From: Stratiolaelaps scimitus
Taxonomy: Eukaryota; Arthropoda; Arachnida; Mesostigmata; Laelapidae
Reading direction: 5' to 3'
Assembly: GCA_019614645.1 (NCBI GenBank)
Contig: JABWDB010000048.1
Coordinates: forward strand, 2,177,501-2,241,500
Length of the DNA: 64,000 nucleotides
Shown here piece by piece: positions 21,641 to 32,199 of this stretch (the first letter of the stretch is position 1; each line of letters opens with the position of its first letter). The notes under the pieces were generated by a model. It worked only from the letters and a program-made list of their open reading frames with translations, searched no databases and was not told the origin of the DNA. Position numbers and translations under genes: made by a program.

Positions 21641-23790
21641 TTGGATGGGACTTGATGGTTATATGAGCCATATAGGCTTGCTGGGTGGGTCGGCCGCAGG
21701 GGGGTACTCTAAGCTAACGGGGTCACGAGGAAGAGGAGGAGGCGAATATGTACAATTGTGCACGAAGCCAACGAAACATACCCAATGAGTTCTATAGCAC
21801 AAGCATAGCATTCTGTGGCAGTGGTCTCCTTTCGTGCAGTGTAGTAGGGTATAGTATCGAAGTGAAATATGTACAGGCAGCAATAAACGTGTCCCGCTGG
21901 TTATTCCCTCGGTGTAGCGTATGCTATCATAGGTAGGCGTGCATAACTTGCATACACTGAATGATGAGCGTGTCAGATGATTAGCACATGTAAGTCAGGT
22001 AGGAGAAAATCAAATAATAGAGAGATAGATAGATAGATAGATGGACTGTATGACATCAAGTTAATGTATATGTGGGACCATAAAATAAAGACAACATTTT
22101 AACAAGAACACAAGTGTGCTACACGAAAACATTTAGCATATTCATGTTCTGTTGATTCTAATGGCGGTGGTGGTGGTGGTGGTGTTACAGCCTCGTTCCA
22201 TGTTGGCCATATGATCGATGTCTACCGTCTCATATATATATATACTTTGCTCAGGACAGCGTGTCTCTCGTTTCAGTAGCATAATACTCATAGTAATCAA
22301 GGTTCTAATATATACGGCAGATACCGGATGATTCGCGCAGGCCCCACGGGGCTCAAAGCGGGATTCTATAACTTCAAGTGCCCATTCGACATCCTGCTGT
22401 ACAATTTCAAATGGTAAAAAAATGCATGAATCAATCGTAAAAATATTTCTCCTGGCAAAATAATTAAATTACAATTCCTAAGTACACATAGCGCATTACT
22501 ATAGGTTTTCCGAATAAATACCGGTTCCAGTAAAAGCAATCTGACTATCGATAAGAAATGGCCGTTTACGGTTGACATAACTTTTTCCTTAAGTGTAGAT
22601 CTCACCTTGTCTCGATTTCCAGATCGAGCGGAACTTCTTATGTGCGTCGTGAAAGGAGCGTTCAAAATGTCGATTAGTTTGCCATGCACCATATACACGT
22701 GTCACTAACAAAATACAATTTATATTCACTTAAGCATCGTCCAGCGACCCGAGGTAATAATGTATTGTTGTGTTCACGGTTAAACGCTGCCCTATATCAA
22801 CATTTCGTTGTTGTATCTCTCTCGTGTAATTCCGCACGCTCAACATGGTAGCTGGGTTAAGCTATACGAGAACATCATTTCATCATACTTAGTAGTGTTT
22901 GTTCAAGCAACGAGCTAGCAATCTTTTGATCAACCGGCTTGTTTCGATCAGCGGCCATCAATTGGTAAAGCTTACAGATACAGAGCACATGAAAATGATA
23001 AGCTGCTGGCGTCGACCTTGTGAAGCTGTGCGATCACACGAAATTGGTCCCACTTAGTCAAGGGGATGTGAGAACACCCAACCAACACTGAGCCGACTAT
23101 CCGAGATAATATATAATAAGTCGATGCTTTCTTTTTCTCGCCATCGTAACCTGACATGCCCCGTGTGGTGTCCTATCTCATATCTATAAGTGAAGTCCGT
23201 CTTTTTCCTGTAGAGTCGCGTAGCGTAACTCAACAAACAGCGAGTTCTGGTATTATCATGCTCATATGCCGGTTGAATACTGCCAGCTGCTGTATAGTCG
23301 GTCCCAGCCTCAGTATGTTACTCAGTCCGGTATGAGTTTGTGGCAAACCGTGTACAATATTCACCTGGTATGTACATTTCCCTACGGATAATATATCTTT
23401 CCCTCTATATATATATATGTACAAACCTCGACGACCGCTAGCTAGATATAATACAATGGCAGGCGGATTTCGTTTGATTCGTTATTTCGATTCGGAAAGC
23501 CTTTACACATGTAGCAGGCATGCCAGCTGGCAACTATCTTTGAGTACCTCTGAGACCTTGTCATGTACGGACTGTTCCACCTGTCAAAGGCGCTTGGCTT
23601 AACCTGGAATGCATCAACAATGAATTTGATCCTAGGTGAGTGCAGCAGGTAAGTTTGCTATTCCTGACTAATGCTTACCCTTTTGTCAGCTCGTCCCCAT
23701 CAACAGCCTTACCAACCGTGACCAATTTTCCAATACTTACTTAAGTTGTACGCTTGTTCATTTAATCGAACGTAGGAAAAATCTACCTTT
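21640..23790. other. No gene recognised
   Basis: AT-rich sequence with GATA, GGT and short AT microsatellites. Only short frames are present, none with a family signal or convincing splice borders. Confidence 0.5.
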
Positions 23791-23796
23791 ACCTGT

Positions 23797-23965
23797 CAGC
23801 GCGATGGCTTGGACGGTGGCTAAGTGGTCCGTGGCTGTAAAAAGCCGGAGGCCACAGGTTCGAGTTGTCCCTCGACATGGTGACATATAAGAGAACTTCT
23901 TAAGCATTAGCAAACTTGCAGTTCCTTTAACAAAACAATAAACCTGTACCTTACCCTTACCTCCG
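23797..23965 (+). repeat. tRNA-derived SINE, best full-length copy
   Basis: The head reads GCGATGGCTTGGACGGTGGC, then TAAGTGG, which includes an A box (TGGCTAAGTGG). The B box is CACAGGTTCGAGTTGTC. The body (gacatggtgacatataagag) leads to a tail with GAGAACTT...TTAAGCATT...TTGCAGTTCC...CAATAAACC. The tail closely matches the 3' end of the LINE at 30-32 kb. Related copies lie at 15930, 28985, 38775 and 46628. Confidence 0.8.
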
Positions 23966-23979
23966 CTCAGTGCAGCTTC

Positions 23980-24346
23980 TCACAGTGCACGGAGTGCAGT
24001 CATCACAGACTCACTATGTGACCGACAATCGCTAAGAGGGCCCAACCCTTCAATCGTGTTAACCTTTAGTCCTGCATGAGTACATTTTTTGAATGGGCCC
24101 TTCGTTATAGATGGGCATATGCCCGCGGCCTTGTCTTTCTTTGTTCCTACGCTCGCATCCATCCGTGGGGCCAGCTTTGTATCCGTATTTGGGTCTGCCT
24201 GCTACCTCCATCAGTTGTGCATAGTCAGCAGATATTCCGAACAGCCACGGGTCACGCTTCATGTGGAGCCGAACTTGTTTTTGCGCGTTTACGCCGAAGT
24301 TGCCGTCCACGCCTGCCGCCATTGAGGGAGAAAAAAGATGTCGCAC
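23980..24346 (-). CDS. Coding-like block, unidentified, possibly frame-broken
   Basis: On the - strand an ATG at 24316 (MAAGVDGNFGVNAQKQVRLH) starts a frame that continues past DPWLFGISADYAQL. About 150 bp later the neighbouring frame takes over with DASVGTKKDKAAGICPSITK and ends at 23980. A TATA-like box (gagtataaaaagtg) lies about 230 bp upstream on the same strand. The two frames would need a one-base shift or a short intron to join. No family recognised; frames on the + strand are also open, so the strand is uncertain. Confidence 0.3.
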
Positions 24347-24545
24347 AACGTTCGTGTGCGAGAAGATCCTACATGCGATGTTCTCCGTACATATCTCGTA
24401 ACGGTAGTTGTGGGACCTCCTCCTCCTCTATCAGAACCCACCTATGGCCCCTCCCCACCACAGTCGTCAACACTCAGGCGCCGAACACCACGCCGTGGTG
24501 AACCCCACGGAGACGGAGGTTGGTGTGATGCACAACCGGTGAAAT

Positions 24546-24560
24546 GCACTTTTTATACTC
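24546..24560 (-). promoter_or_regulatory. TATA-like box
   Basis: Reads gagtataaaaagtgc on the - strand, upstream of the coding-like block at 23980-24346. A very similar motif (ctataaaaagtg) occurs near 10450 on the same strand. It is a sequence match only. Confidence 0.25.
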
Positions 24561-24579
24561 GCTCGTACGCGTCACATTT

Positions 24580-25140
24580 GTGATATCCGTGAACCGGAAC
24601 GGCGGCCTTATATACAACACGGCGCAAAGAAGTATTTGTTCCCTGTATCGTTAAATGGATGGTCCGACTCCTCCGATATGAAGAGTTCCCAAGGAACGAT
24701 GCTCACGCGCCGACCCTCTCAAGCGATGACGCTATTCGAAGGGAACGCTTCCCCTTACACCGGAGGTTCTCGCCGCTGAAGTCGTCTTCGTCGAAAAGAT
24801 ACGTAGCTTTGTAGAGGAAACGATACCGAACGCCACACGTAAAGTGAATTTTTGCTGCTACCACTCGAAACCTCGACCGGTGGAGTTATTGAGCTGGCTA
24901 TGAGCGTATGGTGCTTCCGGGTCGGGGGACGAACTACTGATATTTATGCATCAATGCTCCTGGGAATATCCCGGCGACTCACAAGGGAGGAGCGCATGTC
25001 ACTCGAAACACTTCTTCGCTATCGCGCAAACGAGGATAGAAGTAACAGTAGTAGCAGGAGCAGTTTTATTCGTGTCCCCAAATGCGTAATTTTTTTTCTG
25101 AATCCGAAAGCCTTGCCTGTGGGTTTCTAAGAGGAAAAAT
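24580..25140 (+). other. Coding-like, unassigned DNA
   Basis: The + strand frames (for example 24852-25130, with GISRRLTREERMSLETLLRY) have balanced codons, but there are no domain, start or splice signals that I can defend. This could be an exon or an old transposon fragment. Confidence 0.25.
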
Positions 25141-25317
25141 TACGCTCACTTTGCTGAGCCGTTTAACTAGGCTGCCGCCCACACGCTCGGTTAGCTGGAT
25201 GTCTATGTTGTTGTAACTAATTGTTTCAATCTGTTCTCCTAAGCGGTCGGATTCTGAAATTAATCTACGACCATACTTTCTGAGCATACTTTCAGGATTC
25301 TGACTCGAAAATATGGA

Positions 25318-25412
25318 TGAGCGCACGTGGAGAGGATCGAACTTCGGATCTCCTCGTTGCCGGGGAGTGTTTTACCCCATGTGGTTACTCCACCGCCATG
25401 TGTATACTCGTT
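25318..25412 (-). repeat. tRNA-like SINE head or tRNA pseudogene
   Basis: On the - strand: ATGGCGGTGGAGTAACCACA (A-box-like), then GAAGTTCGATCCTCTCC (B box and pairing arm). The cloverleaf is imperfect. No LINE-type tail follows, so it may be a different SINE family or a decayed tRNA. Confidence 0.5.
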
Positions 25413-26560
25413 ATGACTCACGCTCAACTGTAATCCAGCTTCGATAGACGTCATTTCCTCGCGTTTTGATCCATCTGGCATTGTACAATTATTCAATTCC
25501 TTCATTTGTATGTAGTACGCACGCATTGCGTATTGACAATAGCCTCCTCTGCCAGTACTCAAGTTTAACGGGTTGAATCGTGTCCTCGGGGGAGATCGGT
25601 TTAATGTTGAAATCCGGGGGGTGCGCGGAGTTTGCTTTTGTTTCATGGACTTCTTGCAAAGGTTTTCTCTCGAAGTAGATCGTTTTCTTGTTGTAGATTC
25701 TTCTAGACAACTGTCGCACGATCACGTACCGAAGCGTGATAGGACTGGTCAGTAGCTGTAATGATAATCAATTGAATTTTGCATCCCTTCATCAACATCG
25801 GCATTTGTAAATTCGAAATATGCATAGTGTTATAATATCCTAATAGATAGGTCCACATCTGCCGGATCCGGGATACTCTTGCAGCATTTTTGTCCATTGC
25901 AATTGGATATCCTCACAACTGTATGTCGACTAGAGATAGAAATTATGACTCTACCGAGAAGAATAAAGCCTTCCAATTTCTTCTCGATGCAATTGCGACT
26001 TAATTACTTATAGATTTAACATCATCGCATCGCGAAAGCGGTAGACCCTTGCCAAACAGAGACGACAACCTGAGTCGTTATCTTGCTCAACAGTTACCCA
26101 CTACTGATAGATGAAGTGGTGGATTGTACGGTGTATTATTTTCTGAAGGCTGTCACCCTGCTCTTTAATTCGATACCATCGTTAGAACTGTTACTTTCAG
26201 TGCTTGTATCGTTACGTTGCGTTGTTGTTGTTGTTGTTGTTGTCGCTGTCTTATTAAGCTCTACGGGAGATACTCGGAGATCGTTGTCAAAAGAAGCTAA
26301 TAGACCTCATTGTGGTCGTTCTGTAAAGGAAAAGACAAGATACATAGACTCGAATTATATTTGCATAAAATTACATCTAAATGGGTCTGAATGTTTCAGA
26401 TAATCACGTCATATTGCACTCTGCAGCTCTCTCGCTCTGCCAAACGTTAAAAGCCAGGAGGCTGGCAATAGTACCGTACCAGGAAAGCAAGTGCGGGGGC
26501 TTTCCGAAAGTCATACAAGGTGCATACTTTGATTCAACAATAATATGTAAATAATATACA

Positions 26561-26564
<4 letters not shown>

Positions 26565-26613
<49 letters not shown>
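26565..26613. repeat. (AT)n microsatellite, about 49 bp
   Basis: Uninterrupted AT dinucleotides. Comparable tracts occur at 2964-2996, 4377-4402, 6445-6495, 11620-11656, 17937-17969, 18734-18765, 35709-35735, 39570-39605, 45984-46024, 52349-52372, 53736-53763 and 61411-61436. Confidence 0.98.
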
Positions 26614-26619
<6 letters not shown>

Positions 26620-27214
26620 TAAAGTGATATATTAAAGCACATTTCTACCGCTAGGGTTTTTGCAAACTGCTTTATAAAATATAACTCTAACTACCTGTAT
26701 AGGTCCAGAAAGGTCAAACCTCCTCCAAGTCTAACCATCATGTATAAAATGGCAAGGGCAAATATAGTTGAGTGGGTTAATAAGATTCGTTGGTCTTACC
26801 ATTTGCTACAAAGAGGTACAACGTTTATATCGTTGGAATCGCCTGAAAACATAGGGAAATCTCTCTGGCTTTGTTTCTCATGAATCTTAAGAGATGCAAT
26901 GACGTCGTTGCGGACAAAGAACACAATTTGGTAATAATAAATACTAACTGCAATACTGGTTCAAAACAATGTATTGATTGGTGAGCTGCGATTACGAGCA
27001 AAGTGTATCCTCCAAACAGGGGGCTTCCATCGTTCTTCCTCGCCGGCATTTAATGTATTGACCTTCTTCTCTGTTAGCAATGTTTGTGGGTGTAGTGATA
27101 TGTTCCAATGTTTATTGCATACTGTGACATTTTCAGTATTTGTGTCCTAATGTATATATTTCAATCACCGATGTTCGAATTGTTCAGTACGTTGTAACTC
27201 TCATGTATCCTGTA

Positions 27215-27285
27215 ATTTTCACGAGAACTTAAGCGTTAACTTATCGCAGTTCCGTCAATAAACCAAATATTGTGTGGTATGTAAG
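27215..27285 (+). repeat. LINE 3'-end fragment
   Basis: cacgagaacttaagcgttaa, then gcagttccgtcaataaacca, matches the 3' terminus of the retrotransposon at 32120-32170 almost base for base. Confidence 0.7.
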
Positions 27286-28324
27286 AGTGCCAAAAATTAC
27301 CCCAAAAATGGGGACATTATTGTGGTCGTCGGTTTGAAATCGAAGCACTGACCACACATCCGACAAAGGGCGTTTCTCTGACAGCGGAAGAGCCGATCCT
27401 TTAGATAAGTTGACAAAACAGACACGGTAAAATTAAGCAACCCGATTTGAATTATTCTATCTATTTGGAAAAAGTAAAAAAGTCCACTTGTTTGACTCTG
27501 AACAAATGTTGTTAACGTAAGTATACTACCTTGAAGCTGCCTAATTAGAAATAAACTGTCCTTAGCATACATTTAATAGTGTCATAATCGAGTTAATCGC
27601 AAAGTCTCAATGGGCGAGGATCAATAAGTGGTGCATGAATGGCTTATCATTATGGTGAGAAAGCGAGGCTAAAAACGGCCGCGTATTTCCGTACGATCTT
27701 GTATGAAGTTTCAACGTGTTAATGACTCAAGCAGTCATCAAATTATTTACATTTTGTATATTTTAGCATTCTATTAATCTAATTACCCAATCTATGTTTG
27801 TATTTGTCCCCTGTTAATATCCACTGTTGTTTCCAACGGAGTCCAACAGTTCCGAACAACATTGAATAAATTAAACCCATCGACATTGATCATCGTTCCA
27901 CTTCCTAGACACAGGGAGTCCCGTTCATTCTTCCGGCATACGCGTCCCTAGTGCTGAAAACTTTCCCGAAAACTTTTAGCCTTTCCAAATAGAACAACTA
28001 CATTCGTCTATGATCGATTGCATTTTTATTGCCTGTTTACCCTCCTTTGAAGTCTACTCGGTATGGCTCGTTTTTCCAAACTTCTAATTCTATATGAGGC
28101 GCTCGTGGAGCAGCGAACATTCATCGTTCATACACCAGCCTTCAACGTACCGAACCAATCCTGTTGTTCCATGGATTCAATTCAATATCTTAGCATTGAG
28201 ATGAGAGCACACGTCACATTTGACAAACATACGTAGATCTAACAAATTGTGGAATCAGCTTAACTCAACCACGACTAGATACGGAAGAAATATACTCCCA
28301 AAATTTACAGCCACGAAAAAAATG

Positions 28325-28392
28325 TGTTAATGATTTATTGAAATTGCAGTTCCGGAAATAAACCGCAAATGTTATGTTATGTTATTCCCCTG
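28325..28392 (+). repeat. LINE/SINE 3'-end fragment
   Basis: attgcagttccggaaataaacc is followed by a short tandem tail (atgttatgttatgttatt). The pattern equals the LINE tail plus short-repeat end. Confidence 0.6.
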
Positions 28393-28984
28393 GAAACTAT
28401 CACGCGGGCAACACGTGCACACAGCGTGCACAGCCGGAACTATCATAGAATATGCACATAAGTGAGACTTGTAACAATTATATTATACTTTTGAATAAAG
28501 TGTTTGTGATTGTTATAAAAACATTTCCCCAGAGTTGAATTTGATTCAAAGGGGAAGATTCAACAGTCTTGCATCGATATGATGGCCCCTCTACGATCCT
28601 CATGGCTCACCGCCTCGTTTGGGATGATAGCTTAGTTCACACTGTGGTCTATTCTTATCTCAATCGCGGCGCCTCTCAACAAGGTTAAGCGATCGTTCCA
28701 GCAGGGAAACACAAGCTCGAAAGTATGATGCCTTCCAAGACAGCATCATTGTTAGGCCATTAGAATAGAAGACCGGATCTCCTCACCGGCCGCTATTCTG
28801 AATGGTGTCCAGGACCTCCTACGTGGAGGTCGTCTGGGGTCCGAAGACCAGTGACTATTTTTCAACAATTCTCGCTTGTGATACAGTGGAGCAACGTCGT
28901 TTCCGTGTTGGGAACATCAGCAGTCTTTAGCCGTAAGGAATCGAACAAGATCCCTTAATTACTTCGGTGTAATGGTTTAGTCCT

Positions 28985-29125
28985 ACGTCAGATCTTTGGC
29001 TTGAACGGCTTAGTCTCTGGCTGTATAAAACCGGGGGTCGCAGATTCGAGTCCCGTGATGTTACAAGTAGACAAAATTAAACATTTTAAAACTGCAGGTT
29101 CGTTAATCAATCAATAAAGGGTTTA
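28985..29125 (+). repeat. tRNA-derived SINE copy
   Basis: ttggcttgaacggcttagtc, then ctggctgtataaaaccgg and gcagattcgagtcccg (B box), ending in actgcaggttcgttaatcaa and a tail of tcaataaagg type. It is the same family as 23797-23965, diverged. Confidence 0.7.
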
Positions 29126-29129
29126 CCGT

Positions 29130-30085
29130 TTATAAAACATTTTAAATTACTGTCAATAAACTCGGCAAATACTACCATTACTACTATTGTTCTCTCAAAT
29201 TCGTAAACATTTTTTTCTCGCTAAAAATGAGTATTTGCCTTATTTTTTTGTAAGCGAAAATATTAGTGATACAGGATGCAAGTCTCTCCTCGAGCTAAAT
29301 GTGTTTTTTCGCTAGGGCTGAAACGCCGCAATACCCTTCAGCGAGTATGGTGTCCCAGCTTTAATCTGCCGAAATAGAATAGATATCGCGTCTGTTATTA
29401 ACGACTTGAGACAAAGAGACCTCTCTTCCTCTTCGAGCTGTTTGTGTTTGGCTGTGATATCGGCTGCCTCCGCCCGCAGTATCTCGAGTTCTCCAGCGAG
29501 CAACTCGGCCTGACGAGCATCTGCCCTACAAATTTATGTCGATGAGCCAGCTTCATCCGGGAGGTGATGTTATAGGCGATATTTCTGCAGAGGTATTGTA
29601 TTTAGATACTAGATGAATTGTGGCTAATCATTGCTATCCTTTTATCTTTTTCATCTTCAGATCAACTCATCTAGCAATTATAATCACATGAGGATATATC
29701 TGGAAAATGTGCGCTGATCTAAGTATAGGCTATAATACTAAGTAATATACAAATCAACTCGAAAAGAAGATATTATTATTTTCATTAAAGTTCACAACAA
29801 CCCCACTATGTTGTAAAACTAATCAACATAGTCGTATACATATTTAGGAACAATATATATATATATATAAATATTCATTAGTCAAATTAAGCAACGGAAG
29901 TATCCTTTATTTATTAAGTATTTCTATTGATGACATATTTTTATGAAAGATTATTAATATTGTTGTAAGATCGATGATGAATATATAATAACTTCACACG
30001 CTTAATATAAGTCATGATTAACAAATCCAAACTCTCAAATATTTTTCTTCTCCTCATTTTGACACTATCCCAGTAGAGCACCATT
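29130..30085. other. No gene recognised
   Basis: AT-rich. A 63-residue - strand frame at 29312-29503 is heptad-like (ELEILRAEAADITAKHKQLE) and could be a coiled-coil exon. It extends to about 29525 without a clear acceptor, so it is noted as a weak candidate only. Confidence 0.35.
29312..29525 (-). CDS. Weak candidate: coiled-coil-like exon
   Basis: The - strand frame reads ARQAELLAGELEILRAEAAD, then KHKQLEEEERSLCLKSL, with hydrophobic residues at heptad spacing and charged residues between, which suggests a coiled coil. Codon use is GC-richer than the flanks. It ends at a stop at 29312. No partner exon or family identified. Confidence 0.3.
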
Positions 30086-30087
30086 GA

Positions 30088-32190
30088 AACAATAATATTC
30101 GTCGATCATTACAGGAAATACCCAAATTGTGGAAATTTATCAATACCTCATGTGGAAGAGGTAGCAGTAAAGCTGAACTCCCTCGGATTCTCGAATCTAA
30201 TTCTGGGCGTCTAGAGACACCACAGGCTATTGCTGATGAATTAAACCGGCACTTTGCTGCTGTCGGTTCAGACACTGTATCTGGGATAAACGCCCAAGAA
30301 GACCTCCGACCAGAATTGACATCTATTTGGGGGGCTCAGAGTTCGACATTTGCGTTCTCAGAGGTTAGCTTATCGGAAACACAGAGGGCCCTTGATTCAA
30401 CTAGGGCCAACTGGACTGTGGGGGCCTTGGGCATCCCGAGCACACTTATTAAGTTGTCCTCGTGGGTTCTCGCTCGCCCTTTAACACATGTTATAAACTT
30501 GTCCCTTAAAAACGGGATATTTCCTTCCAGGTTGAAGATGGCCAGAGTTGTCCCGCTTTTTAAAAATAAAGGTGATCGAAAGTTTCCCTCGAACTACCGG
30601 CCTATCTCGCTTGTTGACTATCTTTCTAAAGTGTTCGAGAAGGTGGTAATGTCCAGGCTTGAAAGGCATCTTAACTCGGCGAGTTTCTTCTCACCATGCC
30701 AGTTTGGCTTCCGAAGGGCGCGCTCCACTGAGCTCGCGCTCGCGCATCTCTGGCAGGAAGTCGCCGACACTGTTGAGAACGGTAAACTCTGTCTTGGGGT
30801 GATGCTGGATGTGGCGGCCGCCTTCAACTGCCTGCGCCACTCCTTTTTCCTTCAAATGCTAGAGTGCCTTGGCTGCTCACCCGAAGTTGTCAGATGGTTT
30901 CACTCATATCTCTCAGATAGGAAACAGGCGGTTGTGGTTGGCGACATTTGGTCATCATGGCAGGTGGTTAACATTGGAACCCCCCAGGGATCTGTGCTGG
31001 GACCGTTTATGTTTGTTATTTTGATCAATTTCATTCTGCTCAAAATCTCGTCTGGCAATTATTGTAAGACTGTTGCTTACGCTGATGACACCTCACTCCT
31101 ATTCCGGATACGTCCGTCAGAACTGAACTCAGATATTCAGGCTGCGGCGGCGAAGGTTGAGGGAGTGGTGAAGACCTTTGAGCGGTTCGGACTTGTTGTG
31201 AATACCAACAAAACGGGTTTCATTCTGTTGCGCCCACCACAAAGGACTCCAGTGATAGATCCGGTGTGGCTTTGCGGGGAGCCGGTTCCGATGTCGTCTA
31301 CGGTCAGATGTCTGGGCCTAACCATTAATGAGACACTGAAGTGGCAAGCCCATCTTGAGGCTCTCCTTCCCAAGTGTTATGCCGTTATTTCCTCGATCCG
31401 TCGCCTCAGAGATCGTGGTATTCCAGTGGAGGGGTTACTTTTAGTTTACAGAATGCTCCTGTTGCCTATCATGTGCTATGGGATCTCTATCTGGGGTGGT
31501 GGCTATAAGACGATCATTCGCAGAACCGAGATTGTTCAGAATGACGCTCTAAGAGCAGTTTTTGGTAAACGTCGGCGAGACTCGGTTGCGGATGTTTTTG
31601 AGAAATTTGACCTGCTGCCTATAGGTAAGATTTACGTGGTTCATGTCGCACTTCTTGCCTTTAAGATGATGAGAGGAAAAATTCCCCGTGATATTGCACT
31701 TCCAATTACCGCTGTCGTCAAAAGGTCTAACCGTCGGCCAACAACCTTCGAAACACCATTTGTCATAAGAGAACTCAGCCGCCATGCTCTTGCGCACCGC
31801 TTGCCTGCAGTCTGGGGCTCACTACCTCGCGAAATTAGAACCCTTACATCATCAAAGGTGTTTGCGCGGGAGGTCAGGAAGATTGTTTGTAAATAATTTA
31901 GAGGTGTCCTTTGGAGTATACTATAATGAAACGAAAAGAGAAAGTCTGTTTATTTATAATTGCGATTAAGGCATAGACTGAATATAATTTGTGTGGGCGT
32001 TGCCCCTTGTATACTGTTACTTTTATGATAATCAAAACATTGATGTAAATAATGCCGTTTCCAGAAATCGGTAGCATTTGAAATAATCCATGAGACGACA
32101 CTTTTTCGCTATTATTTTTACGAGAACTTAAGCGTTGTGATAAGACTGCAGTTCCGTTAATAAACCAAACCTTGTATTGTATTGTATTGT
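30088..32190 (+). mobile_element. 5'-truncated non-LTR retrotransposon (Jockey/CR1-like)
   Basis: The element holds the reverse transcriptase part of ORF2, a roughly 290-bp 3' UTR and a short tandem tail (TTGTA repeats at about 32170-32192) instead of poly(A). No endonuclease or ORF1 precedes it, so it is 5' truncated, the usual outcome of target-primed reverse transcription. Its last about 50 bp (acgagaacttaagcgttgtg, then ctgcagttccgttaataaac) recur in both orientations across the window, alone or as tails of tRNA-derived SINEs. The clade call rests on RT motif resemblance only. Confidence 0.88.
30127..31896 (+). CDS. Non-LTR retrotransposon reverse transcriptase (partial ORF2)
   Basis: The open frame of 589 residues is part of a polyprotein that copies element RNA into a nicked target site. 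The frame is open from 30088 and has no true ATG; the listed start is only a TTG. RT blocks in order are: FKNKGDRKFPSNYRPISLVD, QFGFRRARSTELALAHLWQE, LDVAAAFNCLRHS (catalytic Asp about residue 228), IGTPQGSVLGPFMF, VAYADDTSLLFR (Asp pair about 320-321), and CLGLTINETLKWQAHL. All three catalytic aspartates are present; the usual second Asp of block A (FD) is Asn here. The C-terminal region after RT is about 200 residues without RNase H motifs that I can see. The uninterrupted frame suggests a fairly recent insertion. Confidence 0.92.
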   Translation: MWKFINTSCGRGSSKAELPRILESNSGRLETPQAIADELNRHFAAVGSDTVSGINAQEDLRPELTSIWGAQSSTFAFSEVSLSETQRALDSTRANWTVGALGIPSTLIKLSSWVLARPLTHVINLSLKNGIFPSRLKMARVVPLFKNKGDRKFPSNYRPISLVDYLSKVFEKVVMSRLERHLNSASFFSPCQFGFRRARSTELALAHLWQEVADTVENGKLCLGVMLDVAAAFNCLRHSFFLQMLECLGCSPEVVRWFHSYLSDRKQAVVVGDIWSSWQVVNIGTPQGSVLGPFMFVILINFILLKISSGNYCKTVAYADDTSLLFRIRPSELNSDIQAAAAKVEGVVKTFERFGLVVNTNKTGFILLRPPQRTPVIDPVWLCGEPVPMSSTVRCLGLTINETLKWQAHLEALLPKCYAVISSIRRLRDRGIPVEGLLLVYRMLLLPIMCYGISIWGGGYKTIIRRTEIVQNDALRAVFGKRRRDSVADVFEKFDLLPIGKIYVVHVALLAFKMMRGKIPRDIALPITAVVKRSNRRPTTFETPFVIRELSRHALAHRLPAVWGSLPREIRTLTSSKVFAREVRKIVCK

Positions 32191-32192
32191 AT
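32120..32192 (+). repeat. LINE 3' terminus shared with SINEs
   Basis: acgagaacttaagcgttgtg, then actgcagttccgttaataaa and ccaaacc, end in TTGTA repeats. This is the likely recognition segment for the element's own reverse transcriptase. The SINE tails match it at the same relative positions. Confidence 0.75.
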
Positions 32193-32199
32193 TTTAATT

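Larger units (their letters stand above)
25420..28980. other. No gene recognised; AT-rich repeats
   Basis: This holds a GTT tract (about 26217-26243), a 49-bp (AT)n at 26565-26613 and two LINE 3'-end fragments (27215-27285, 28325-28392). The remaining frames are short and unconvincing. Confidence 0.5.

Noticed and set aside
25318..25412. Functional tRNA gene
   Set aside because: The B box is good, but the acceptor and anticodon stems do not pair well; a SINE head or pseudogene fits better.
30054..31797. Antisense ORFs within the LINE
   Set aside because: Shadows of the reverse transcriptase frame.
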